Source: Paratrimastix pyriformis
Taxonomy: Eukaryota; Preaxostyla; Paratrimastigidae
Length of the DNA stretch: 64,000 nucleotides
Direction: 5' to 3'
NCBI GenBank assembly: GCA_027972325.1
Contig: JAPMOS010000001.1
Span: 157,001-221,000 of the forward strand
Part shown: piece by piece, positions 34,897 to 45,057 of the stretch
How positions within the stretch are numbered: position 1 is the first letter of the stretch
How the letters are laid out: every line of letters begins with the position of its first letter
Notes under the pieces: model-generated
Told to the model about the DNA's origin: nothing
The model's input: only the letters and a program-made list of their open reading frames with translations
The model's database searches: none
Program-made: the position numbers and the translations under genes

Positions 34897-36809
34897 TGTA
34901 CGAAGATCTCCCAATAGGAAAGGCGGACGATTTGTTCATTGATGACGCGCCCGAAGGAGGCGCCGCGAAACACTCGTCGACCGCATCTACTTCCACAGCA
35001 GCCACAACAACAGCCGCAAAACCACCTGGTCTGCCGGCAGCCGTTTCAAACTGTGCCGCTTGATTTGTCATTGAACCTAGCCTGGAAACCACCGTCTCTT
35101 TCTCTGATGGCGCCGACTTCACTCCGGCGCCCACCGCCCGCCATCGGCCGTGGGGCTGCGAAGCCAATCGGGCGAGGGCGCGGCGCCGCCAAACCAACAC
35201 CATCACCGCCTCAGCCTGCCCCACCACCAGTCTCAGCGCTTGAGGATGATGACGACGACGACGACGACGAGCGCTTCCCCACGGACCTCGAGGACCCATA
35301 CGACCCCGAGAAGCCCAACGACTACCAGCAGTTCTGCTTGGAGAGGCTCCAACGCGAAAACGCCGAGCGGCTCAAAGCCGGTCTGTCCTCCCCTTCTTCT
35401 CACAATAATTCCCATCCGTACCCGCCCCCCACCTTTGCCAGAGTTGGAGGCTGCCGAGAAGAAACGCGAAGAAGTGCGCCTCGAGCGGGAGAAGGCCGAA
35501 CGGGAAAATGGTCTGCTCCACCCCGGGTTAGGATGATGTTCGTCATCCCAGCGCTCTCTCCAGCGGCCGACCTGAGCGGAGACGAGGTCTACCGGCGGCG
35601 GATGATGATGTCTCAGGGCGGCGCCGGCACCGGCGGAGAGGATATTACCGGGGACGAGGCCTACAAGCGCCGCTTGGCCATGTCCCAGGGCGGGGCGGCT
35701 CGGGAGGACATCTCCGGGGACGAGGCCTACAGGCGGCGGGCCGCGCTGTCCGCCGCCGAGCCGGACGAGTCTGTGGTTGACCGGCATCCTGACAGCCTCA
35801 TCTGTCTTCTCCTTTGTCTATGTCACCCTCCTGCGACTAGCGGCCTGACCCCCGTGGCAAGGCGGATGATGTCCAAGATGGGCTGGACGGAGGGTGCTGG
35901 TCTGTCTTTGTTCAAGCCCCCGGGACGCCACAGCCGCCTCACCGACTCCTGTTCATTGATGTTCCTCTGCGATCATGTCATGCCGCCCCCAGGGCTGGGC
36001 CGGCACGGGCAGGGCATGGTGGCCCCGATCGAGCTCAAGAAGACGGGCGGCAATGCAGGCGTCATCGTCAACCTGCCACAGCTGCCACCCTCCAGTCCGC
36101 ACCTTCCCCCCCAGTCCCTCCGTTGTTTCCGTCGGCCTTCTTTCATCCCTCTCCCCCCGCCGCCCGCTCATGGTGCTCTCTTCGGTCGGTGTGCGCTTCC
36201 TTCCCACCAGCACCCAAACGGGCTGCCCCGCCACTGACCAGCCGCGTTGTTCTCCTTCAGGTCCGTCTCGCTCGTTTGCCCCCATTTCATCCATCTCTGT
36301 GCGCTGCTCGCTGCTGGTTCCCCATTCCCTTCCCCCAGAACCTTGTGGGCCCGGGCGAGGTTGATGAACAATTAGAGGGAGAGACCAAAGAAGAATGCGC
36401 CAAGTACGGCGAGGTCCGCCGCGTAGTCGTCCACCAGGTCTGTCCTTCCAGCTGGCGGGAGCTTGGTCGGGTTCAGGGGGCCGTGGCTCGTGGCTGGCCG
36501 GGGGCCCTTTCGTTTGCTAAGATTCCCTTCCTTGTTTTCCTCACCTCAGCGGAAGGGCACTTCCCCAGAGGAGTCTGTCCGGGTCTTTGTGGAGTACTTC
36601 CGCCCCGAGTCGGCAATCAAAGGTCTGCATGTCGCCGCCATTTCTGCCTGTGTTTGTCTGTCTGTCTGTTCGTGTTTCATCGGGTTCGCTCTTTTTCTCC
36701 TTCCGTTGCAGCGCGTGTGGCCCTGGATGGTCGCTTTTTCGGCGGGCGGAGTGTACGGGCGCAGCTTTACGACGAATCAATGTTTGGCCATGAGGATTAC
36801 AATCAATAA
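34897..36809 (+). CDS. RBM17: Splicing factor SPF45/RBM17
   Basis: U2AF-homology-motif splicing factor. The N terminus reads LYEDLPIGKADDLF, as in SPF45 (MSLYDDL in animals); the exon carrying the ATG is not identified. Exons to about 35380 give DLEDPYDPEKPNDYQQF; 35442-35510 gives a charged EKKREEVRLEREKAE helix; 35564-35768 has three repeats of DISGDEAYRRR. 35841-35899 plus 35993-~36055 encode the G-patch (RRMMSKMGWTEGAG|LGRHGQGM). 36211-36260 (TSRVVLLQ), 36339-36437 (NLVGPGEVDEQLEGETKEEC), 36550-36622 and 36712-36809 encode the C-terminal UHM/RRM, including GRFFGGRSVRAQLYDE. The stop is TAA at 36807. The residue pattern matches human RBM17 throughout. The join after the G-patch (about 36055) is unclear and may use a GC donor. 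Confidence 0.9.
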
Positions 36810-37014
36810 GTTTGTAAAAGAGGAAATTCGCTTCTCGTCAGTGGAAAAAAAAAAAATCACGAATCGTCCTTGGTCTCCTTTTCGCATTTGCCTTCTTCCC
36901 CCCTCCTTCTTCCTACTTCCCGGCAATTTGCCACGGGCCAACACGCTTCACACTTGCAGGTCGCTCTCCGTCGTGGCTACAGCACCCTTGGGGACTGACA
37001 GGCAACACACCAAA

Positions 37015-39090
37015 ATGACGACTCCTTCCCGCGCCGAAAAGATCTGCTGCCTTGGTGCCGGCTATGTTGGCGGGCCCACGATGTGCGTGATCGCCAAGAA
37101 GGTCCATTTTGGAGTCTTTCAGGAGGTGGTTCGTCTAATCCTCCTCATAGTGCCCTGAGTGCAAGGTTACTGTGGCCGATCCTTTCGCCGACAAGATTGC
37201 TCAGTGGCACGATCCCGACCATCTGCCGATTTTCGAGCCTGGTCTCGCGGAACTCGTTCGCGAAACCATCGGCAAGAATCTCTTCTTCACCACTGACCTG
37301 GAGGCCGCCATCCAAGAGGCCGATATTATTTTTGTTGCTGTTGGTACTCCCACTAAGACTGTTGGTATTGGCTCTGGTCATGCTGCCAACCTTTGGTCTG
37401 AACTTCTTTTTCCCCTCCCTCGACGAATCTGGTTCGTTTTGAAATCCAGCTATCTCGAGTCTGCCGCACGTATGATTGCTCGCGTGGCGACGACCCCCAA
37501 GATCATTGTCGAGAAGGTCTGTGTTGTGGCCGCTTTAACCAGATTTCTTCATCTGCTCTTTTTTTTACTTTGTTTTTTGCGGGGTTTTAGAGCACCGTCC
37601 CCGTGCGGAATGCCGAGACCCTGATGCGCATCTTCACCACCAACCCTGAATCCGCTCGCCTCTTCCAAGTGGTGAACAACCCTGAGTTCCTGGCCGAGGG
37701 TACTGCCATTCCTGTCTGTGTCGACAAAAGTCACACACAGTTACGATTTTTACATACACAATCAGGATCTGCTCCGCCCTGACCGTGTCCTGATCGGTGG
37801 GCAAACCACCCCCGCGGGTCACGAGGCCGTCCGTCGGCTGGCCGATGTGTACGCGCACTGGGTGCCCCGTGAGCGGATCATCACCACCAACCTGTGGTCG
37901 TCGGAGTGCTCGAAGCTGGTCGCCAACGCCTTCCTGGCCCAGCGCATCTCCTCGATCAACTCCATCTCGGAGCTCTGCGAGGCCACCGGCGCCGATGTCG
38001 ACGAAGTCGCCCGGGTCTGCAAAGAGCTCCCTGATCACGATTTCTTGATTTCATGTCTCCATGACCCCCCCCCCCAGGCCATTGGTATGGACAGCCGTAT
38101 CGGTGCCAAGTTCCTGAAGACCTCTGTGGGCTTCGGTGGCTCGTGCTTCCAGAAGGATATCCTCAACCTCGTCTACCTGGCCTCCTCCCTCGGCCTCCAG
38201 CAGGTCTGCCTTCCCCAGGCCGCACCACCCATCATCGACTCACCCGTCTGCTTGTGCTTCTCTCTTCTCCCATACAGGTCGCGGACTACTGGGAGCAGGT
38301 GATCACCATCAACCAGCACCAGAAGGCCCGCTTCACGGAGCGCATCGTGCACAGCATGTTCCACACCATCGCCGGCAAGAAGATCGCCATCCTCGGGTTC
38401 GCCTTCAAGAAGGACACCGGTCCGTCCCCCACCGCCACCGCTTGCCCCGACTCAGAGCGTGTCATGTCCGACTCAACCCCGGTCAGAGCCACCCTCATCC
38501 ACCACCCTCAATCGTCGCCTTCATCACCATCATCACCATCGCCTTCATCATCATCATTGTTGCCTTCATGGTCTTCATCATCCAGGTGACACGCGCGAGA
38601 CTCCCGCCCTGGACATCATGTACAAGCTCCTCGAGGAGGGCGCCAACATGGCCGTCTATGACCCCAAGGTCCCGGACGAGCTGCTCTGGGACGACCTGAC
38701 CCACGGCCCCTCGCTGGCCCCCAAGAATGCCCGGCCGCTGCCCCTCCGGGAGCGGATCACCCACGTGACGGACCCCTACCAGGCCATGGAGGGCGCCCAC
38801 GCCATCATCATCTGCACCGAGTGGGACGAGTTCAAGGTCCGGCCCCCCCTGTCCCACCTCAAACACCCCGTGCGGACCGATTCCGGACCGTGCTCATGTT
38901 CCGTTCCCCCCGCACACACTCCCTGCACACGCAGACCTATGATTACCAGCGGATCTACAACGGGATGGTCAAGCCGGCCTTCATCTTCGACGGCCGCAAC
39001 CTGCTCGACCACCAGCGCCTCTTCGACATGGGCTTCGAGGTGCACTCCCTCGGCCGCCGCCCCCTGACCCACTTCCCCCAGGGCCTTTAA
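37015..39090 (+). CDS. UGDH: UDP-glucose 6-dehydrogenase
   Basis: Cytosolic NAD-dependent oxidation of UDP-glucose to UDP-glucuronate. Nine exons: 37015-37101, 37151-37395, 37450-37516, 37591-37713, 37766-38014, 38078-38203, 38278-38419, 38586-38836, 38935-39090. These sum to 1446 nt, 481 residues, the usual length for the family. Seen: Rossmann start [42 protein letters not shown], the catalytic Cys in [10 protein letters not shown], the dimer-region lysine in [12 protein letters not shown], and C-terminal [13 protein letters not shown]. All eight donors begin GTC. The ATG lies 205 bp after the RBM17 stop. Confidence 0.96.
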
Positions 39091-39240
39091 ACCCCCAGGT
39101 GCATATCTCTCTCTCCGGGGGAGAGTACACTCTTCCGGACATGTTTTTATTTTTAACATGCATATTTTTGGCAAAGCTCAGGGTGGTGGCTCCCGCCTTT
39201 CGGGCAGGGGAGGCAGTCAGGCCGCACCTTTTTCGGCGTG

Positions 39241-39885
39241 ATGCAAGTACCTCTGATCCTCGCGTCCACCTCGCCCCGCCGGCAGCGCCTCCTCGAAGAG
39301 TACCATCCAATCGTCTTTGCAGCCCAGCACCCCTCGACGGAAGATCATCCTCAATCGGGATTACTCGATGAGGTTCGGAGAGTCGTACTTCACAATGCCC
39401 AGACGAAATGTCGTGATGCATGCCGAGAAATTCAAGAAAGTGGCCGATGGACAGAGGGCGTGGTCCTCGGCGCCGATACCTTGGTCACCGATGGGCATCG
39501 AACTTACGGAAAACCGAAATCCATCGAGGAAGCTGTCGAATTTATCCAGGCCCTCACTGCAAACCCCCATCAAGTAATCACCGGTCTGCTGCTGTTTCGA
39601 GCTGCTTCTGCCCACCACCACGATCGCGTGCCGCCAGGGGTGTGCCTCTACAACCTCCGGACAGGCCAGCAGCGCACTTTCCACGACGCGACCACCGTCA
39701 CCCTTGTCCGGCTTTCCGACGCTGGTATCGGGGAGCTCTTTGGGCGGGTGAACCCCTTGGATAAGGCCGGCGCGTACAACGTCGAGGAAAGCCCCGAGCT
39801 GGTGGCCAACCTCGCGGGGTCCCGCACCAACGTCGTCGGGCTCCCCATGGAGCGGCTGGCTGCCGAGTTGCCCCTCATCATGTGA
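39241..39885 (+). CDS. Maf-family nucleoside triphosphate pyrophosphatase
   Basis: Single-exon gene of 214 residues; ATG at 39241 chosen because MQVPLILASTSPRRQRLL places the substrate-loop motif at the N terminus. Other family signatures are VLGADTLV, GKPKSIEEA, VNPLDKAGAYNV and NVVGLPMERL. Maf proteins hydrolyse non-canonical or methylated NTPs; the eukaryotic relatives include ASMTL. The TGA at 39883-39885 overlaps the stop of the convergent gene on the minus strand by 8 bp. It lies 150 bp after UGDH. Confidence 0.93.
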   Translation: MQVPLILASTSPRRQRLLEEYHPIVFAAQHPSTEDHPQSGLLDEVRRVVLHNAQTKCRDACREIQESGRWTEGVVLGADTLVTDGHRTYGKPKSIEEAVEFIQALTANPHQVITGLLLFRAASAHHHDRVPPGVCLYNLRTGQQRTFHDATTVTLVRLSDAGIGELFGRVNPLDKAGAYNVEESPELVANLAGSRTNVVGLPMERLAAELPLIM

Positions 39886-42136
39886 CCGTCAAACCACGGA
39901 TTGCATATCCCGCCTGAATGAGATCTTCGCGAGCGACGTTGCCTGTCGACTTAGGGTCGCCGTCCCGGTCGGCCCCTCCCGCATCGTCCTCCTCCGCTGA
40001 TGTGCGAGGTCGCCCCCGGCGGGCAGTGCCCTTCGGCTTCGCGCCCGCCGCCGCTCCGTCGTCGCCCCTGGCGGCCGTGGCCGGCTCATCAGCGCCGGCC
40101 TCCCGCATCCGCTTGCGTACCTCTGCCCATCCCGTGGGGGGCGTGCCGTCGCAGGTTGGTGTGGGTGCCACGCGGTGGAGTGAGGTCGTGGTGACGTGAC
40201 GGGCCCCGATCTGAGGCAGGTCTGGGCAAACCCTTGTGGAGCACGGGGTTCGCCTTATTGCGTGGTCCGCCTCACCCGGGAGGAGCAGGCCGGAGAACGC
40301 CAACCCCCTGCCGCCCCCCCGCCAGCCCACAGACCGCGCCGCTCGGCAGGGGACTTCTTCTTGAACTGGTTCAGGAAATCGAACAGCACGGGCCGGCTGG
40401 CCTGCAGGTCAGTCAGCGTCATCACGGCCTTGGCCAGGGCGGGCGCGTGGGCCCCCATGCTCTCGGCACTCAGCAGCGGGTTGTGTGTGTCGGGCGGCCC
40501 GGGGGGAGGCTGCGGATGGAGAGGGGCGGCGGCGGCGGTGGTGGTGGTCTGCCGGACGAAGGCGGCCGGGCACGGGAAGGAGCCCAACAGGGGCGGCGGC
40601 CGGCCGACGGCGGGATGCATCGGGACGGGCAAACGGCGGGCGGGGACCGTGGGCGGCGCCGAGAAGGGGACGGCGGCGGTCTGGGCGGGGCGGCCCTTCG
40701 GCTGGTCGTCATCATCGTCATCATCGAGAATGACCGCCCGGGGTGCTGGAACTGGTGCCGGCGTCCGGGTCACTGGCGGCCGGGTCGGCCTTCCCACGGA
40801 GACGAGTGGTGGCGGAGTCCGGGGCGGGGCGGCGCTCAGGGGTGGACGGTGCCCCGGAGGGGCCGGCTGGTCCGGCTGCTCCTCCTCCGTCGTGTCGTCG
40901 TCGTCCAGCAGCACAGGGGGGCGCGACCGGGGCTGCGGCTGTGGGTGCTGGGGCGTCACCGCCATCTGTGCGGGTGGTCGGTCAGAGGCTGGAGGAATGG
41001 GTCTCTCCGGCTCGGGCGATGGTGGCTCCAACCCACGGGGTAGTGGCTCCAATCCATGAGGCAGTGGTGGCTCCAACCCTCCATCCTGGTCAGGCGGCGG
41101 CTCTTCTTCGTCTTGTGTGGCGTCCTCATCGATGTCCGGCTGTGGCGCCGCCGCGGCGCCTTGGGCAACGTGGACGGAGGACGATGGGGCCTGCTGGCCC
41201 TGCGACTGGGAAACCAGCAGGACGATGCCCTCCTCGAGGCTGTCGGCCAGGGGCGGCGGCGGGCCGGGCGCCTCCTCCTCGTCGTCGTCGGGGGTGAGGG
41301 GGGAAACCTCGGAGGTCGGGCGGGCCGCCTCGTCCGCCAGATCGAGAGACCCCCCTCTACAACAGAGCGACAGACAGTGGGCGTGAAAATGATGAGGTGA
41401 GGGCGCCAACGGAAACAGACTCGACGTCGGTCGCGGCGGCAGCGGAATGGCGATCGCTTGGCGATCCGAGCTGGACAGCCGACGTGACCCTCCCGGCTCC
41501 TTGTGAGCTGCATGCGTCCCAGACCGGGCCTGCCGAGGTGGAGGAAGCCGCCGGCGAGAAGAGTCTGCCGAACCGGGGGTCCAGACCCGGCGGGGGACCC
41601 GTAGGACCCGGGTTCTGGACCGTTGCTGGCCCGTCCGTCGGATCGGAAAGGTCATCATCCAAGATCGGGTCATCTTCGTCAAGATCCACAACCTCTGGTG
41701 GCGATGAGATGCCAGAGGCGGTGGCGCGTGTGGGGTTTGCCGGGGGGGCGGAGCGAGCGACGGCCGCCAGGGAGGCGCTGGGAGGAGGCGTCCGGAAAAA
41801 AGGAAGTCGCATTTGTTTCAGTCGAACATCTTTAGAGCGGCCGGTGGACGGCGAGGAGCGCCGCACGGAAGGGGCGGTAGGGGGAGTCTTCGGGGGGGGG
41901 AGGGGCGGTGGGACCAATCTGTTGGTGTGCGTGAGAAATTTCGACTGCCGAAGAACCTGCTGTGATCTTGCTATGGGTGGAGACCGAGGGGTCGAAACAG
42001 CGGGGATCGGCTGAAGACGCTCGGGGAAGACATCATCAGCATCGATAATATCCTCGTCCAAATTAATCAAATTTCCTTCACCCGGCGTGGTACTGTCCAT
42101 GGAGCATTGTGGCCGCATCGGCTGCTGCGTGGACAT
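39878..42136 (-). CDS. Disordered acidic protein with SUMO-interaction-like motifs and an AT-hook
   Basis: Three exons keep frame: 42136-41421, 41356-40335, 40122-39878, giving 660 residues (a later Met at 42100 is also possible). Four hydrophobic-acidic stretches look like SUMO-interaction motifs: NLINLDEDIIDADD, EVVDLDEDDPILDDD, PPVLLDDDDTTEEE and AVILDDDDDDD. KQMRLPFFR resembles a degenerate PCNA-binding box. A helical segment, LAKAVMTLTDLQASRPVLFDFLNQF, precedes the last exon, which carries RRGRPRT, an AT-hook core. The rest is Pro/Asp-rich. No enzymatic domain is seen. A chromatin or SUMO-dependent scaffold role is inference. Divergent from the E2 gene. Confidence 0.75.
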
Positions 42137-42201
42137 GAGCCGGGCTTGGACGTGTCAAAAAAGAAGACAGCGAAGTGTTCTGCGGTTCCACCGACTGATC
42201 C
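42137..42201. promoter_or_regulatory. 65-bp divergent intergenic between SIM/AT-hook gene and UBE2W-like gene
   Basis: Only 65 bp separate the two start codons. It contains AAAAAAGAAGACAGC and no recognisable TATA box. Both promoters and 5' leaders must fit here or overlap the neighbour's coding region. Confidence 0.6.
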
Positions 42202-42992
42202 ATGCCTCGCGGCAAAAAAAGAACTCAACCAGAGGAGGTCCCAGAACGAAAAAGGCGAACAACACGACGGACAAAACGTGCAATTGAGGAAGATGAGGCC
42301 GAAGAGGAAGCTCCCGAGGAGCCTTTCGTCCCCCCCACCCGGCCCATGGTTGATCACAGGCCATTACCAGTACTGTCCCCGGTTGCTCAAAGGAGATTAA
42401 TGAAAGAGCTTGAATCTTTGGTGAAGAATCCTGTGGAATTCGCCACGATAGATGCTAAGGTCATCTTTCCCCTCCTCCTCATGCTGCATGCCGCTTTCAG
42501 GACGATAACCTTGCCAGAATGATTGCCAACCTCACAGGTCCCGCGGGGACAATTTATGCAGGCGAACATTTCGTTCTCCAGGTTTGCCCGCTCATCGACT
42601 GCCGTGCCCACGATCTTGCGTGTAGTTTACGTTCCCGGCGACCTACCCGATCGACAGCCCCGAAGTTGTTTTCCTTCCTCCCCACGTACCAATGCACAAG
42701 CACATCTATTCTGTCGGGCATATCGTCTGTCTCCACTCCCCGGCACTGTCAACGAACTCACCTCCCCCAAGTGTCTTTCCTCACTCTACGACCAGTGGAG
42801 CCCAACCTTGGGGATCCGGGGTGTACTCCTTTCGATTATCAGCATGCTTGCCAGCTCCCCGCGCAAGGTTCGCCTCCATCTCCGTCCCGCCCGATGTCTC
42901 AACTGCCCTCCAACCCAATCCCACACAACAGGAGCGGCCTGCGGATGACGCCGACTACGCCCGGGAATGCACACTCAACCCAAAGGACACCA
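42202..42992 (+). CDS. UBE2W: UBE2W-like ubiquitin-conjugating enzyme
   Basis: Exons 42202-42459, 42501-42581, 42626-42724, 42772-42867 and 42932 to about 42992. A basic/acidic N-terminal extension (GKKRTQPEEVPERKRR) precedes the E2 fold: RRLMKELESLVKNP helix, ANLTGPAGTIYAGEHF, FTFPATYPIDSPEVVF, HKHIYSVGHI|CLSSL with the active Cys as first codon of exon 4, then YDQWSPTLGI and LLSIISMLASSPRK. The match to UBE2W (HVYSNGHICLS..DWSPALSVQSVCLSIISMLSS) is close, and exon 5 ERPADDADYARECTLNPKDT aligns with its RPPDN..Y..TCNKNPKKT. UBE2W monoubiquitinates protein N termini. The 3' end is unresolved: the WWYHDD tail is not found after a possible GTCTGT donor at 42993. Confidence 0.88.
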
Positions 42993-43510
42993 GTCTGTCC
43001 CACTCCGCGCAGCTGCCATCAGCTCGCTTTGTCCGCCGTTTCGACATCCCTCCACTCATTTCCTGCCCTTTCTCGCGGCTGACGGGGGGCGGGGGACCCA
43101 GGCTGGGCGTTCCACGACGACCGGTGCTGATCGGCTCCTCCAGCTCGTTCGTGGCTGTTGTTTTTATCGCCTTCCCAGGATTTGGGTGACCCTCTTCTGC
43201 TCTCCTCCTCCTCCTCCTCCTCTCCTGCCACCCCTCGCCTCCCATCTGGGGCACCACCCGCCCAGGCCCAAAAGCACTGAGCCGCCCGAACGATCCGCAC
43301 GTTCTTGCCCCACCCCCGGGAGCCAGAGAAGAGAAAGATTGGGATGGGAGCAGAGGCAGAGGCAGAAGCAGAAGCAGAAGCAGAAAGCACGGGGGCTTCC
43401 ACAGAGAAGAAGCCTCCGGGCACGCGAGCCGTGAGAGACGGAAAGGAGGATTCGGGTGGCGGCGGAGGCGAGGGGTGTGGCTGGCTGGCTGGATGGGGTC
43501 ATGTACGCAC
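42993..43510. other. Between convergent genes, no certain exon
   Basis: Should contain the end of the E2-like gene. An in-frame reading through to 43189 is possible but has no similarity to E2s. CT-rich and GCAGAA-repeat stretches (43200-43225, 43355-43385) are present. Confidence 0.35.
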
Positions 43511-44998
43511 TCAATCGCTCTTGGAGGACGAGCAGGTGAACGGGGCGGGGCAGGGCGACGAGGCTGCCGGGGGGGTAGCCACCGAGGCGGCGGGTGCGTC
43601 TGCAGGGGCCGGGACCGGGGCCGGGACCGGGGTGGGCGAGCAGGAGCGGGCGAGGCCCCGCTTGGTCGAGGCGCGGATGGCGTCGTACCGCTCGACGGCC
43701 TCCTGGTACGCGGCCGTGAATGTCCTGCCCCGGGGATAGCGACATCACCACCCATGAGGCCCAGCGTCTGTGTGTCTGTGTTGCCCCTGCTGCTGCTCAT
43801 TGATGGGCGTGCCGGGCTGTGTGGGTGGTGGGGACACGAACAGGGTGCACGACTGGTGGAAGGCTGTGTGATGGTGATGGCGGTGGCGGTGATCGGGCGC
43901 ACGGACAGGGTGCATGACTGGTGGAAGGCCTCCCAGGTGGGGAAGTCCTTGGGATGCACAATCCGGGCGAAGTTGACCACGTAGGGCCGCCCCGAGCGGT
44001 CCAGCAGGTATCGCGACTCGTCGATGATGTACTGTCCACGTGGGGGAGAGGTGAGCGCGTGGAGTGCGCGAGGGGAGGAGGGGAGGTGGATGGGACGGGA
44101 GGCCGACCTGGGATCCTTCCGCCGGGGCGAGTAGGACGGGGATCTGGAACTGGAAGCAGATACGGAAGATGCCCGTCCTAATAGAGGCGTCGGTCGGGTG
44201 TGTGTGTGTGGGGGGGGAGGGGGGGGGAGGGAGGGGGGGAGGAGGCATTGAGACAGCGGGTTGATGAGATGATGGAGTCATTCACCCCCACCGTCAGGCA
44301 GGCCGGGGGTTGGACAGACGGACCGGAGGGGAAGTAGCCCTCGCTCGTGGTTCCGGTGGCCCTCTGGGAAAACCAGAAGCCGCGGGTTGCTGTGGATGTG
44401 CCCCCAGGCCAAAGCCGCACCGGTGTGAGGACTCCTCCGGAGGACGGACGACAGACCGTTTGGCGAGATAGTCGCAGATGCGAACGCCGAGGGGATGTCC
44501 CCCGTTGGGAGCCGGAGATGCAGCAGGAGATGCTGACCCCTTTTTCGGTGTTGGGGAGCTGCGCCGGAAAACGAGGAAGTTCCCCGAAAGAGTGGCCAGC
44601 AAAAATGCCGCCGGGCAACAGATCGCCACCATCAGCCGGCTCAGCGATGCCGGGAGGCCGAAATAATTGTTAATACAAAAGTCAAACCAACCTGTTATGG
44701 CGATGGCGTGTGGGTCGTGGAACGGTGTCGCTGCCAGACCTTTGTGGGTGGTGAAGACCACCCCGCGGAACTCCTGGACCTGCTTTTGATCAATGGGACC
44801 CATGAAATGTGGGCGGGCTCGCATACACCACGTCAGATATGAAAAGTTCCATCGAATGGCACGTCGGGCAGTGACAAATGGGGCCAGGAGGAGGAAGAAG
44901 ATTGGGGTGATCATAAAATAAAACAAGATCTGAATCGTAAAGAAGAAGATCTTAAGTGCCTTAAGGACTGGCCGCAGTGCGTCCCTGATCGAAGCCAT
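43511..44998 (-). CDS. PlsC-type membrane acyltransferase (LPLAT/AGPAT-like)
   Basis: Start MASIRDALRP at 44998, with two TM segments (KIFFFTIQILFYFMITP, FFLLLAPFV). Exon 1 ends at 44740; a 48-nt intron joins THK|GWFDF, giving motif I as H-X4-D in THKGWFDF. The canonical N before the His is T. Next come NYFGLPASLSRLMVAI and NFLVFRRSS; a later exon gives LAWGHIHSNPRLLVFPEGHRN (motif III, PEGHR), ERGLLPLR, then GIFRICFQFQIPVLLAP (motif IV region). YIIDESRYLLDRSGRPYVV and FARIVHPKDFP follow, and a final exon has AYQEAVERYDAIR plus a Pro/Ala tail to TGA at 43511. It likely acylates a lysophospholipid at the ER; the exact acceptor is unknown. The exon border between 44530 and 44430 is approximate. 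Confidence 0.82.
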
Positions 44999-45057
44999 TC
45001 GCGGGGACTGGATCCGCAAATCGCGATGATAGCCGCGCCGAACCCGGTTGAACACCC
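44999..45057. promoter_or_regulatory. 59-bp divergent intergenic between acyltransferase and AspRS
   Basis: The start codons face away from each other with 59 bp between. It contains CAAATCGCGATGATAG and no TATA box. This is the second such divergent pair in the housekeeping block. Confidence 0.6.
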
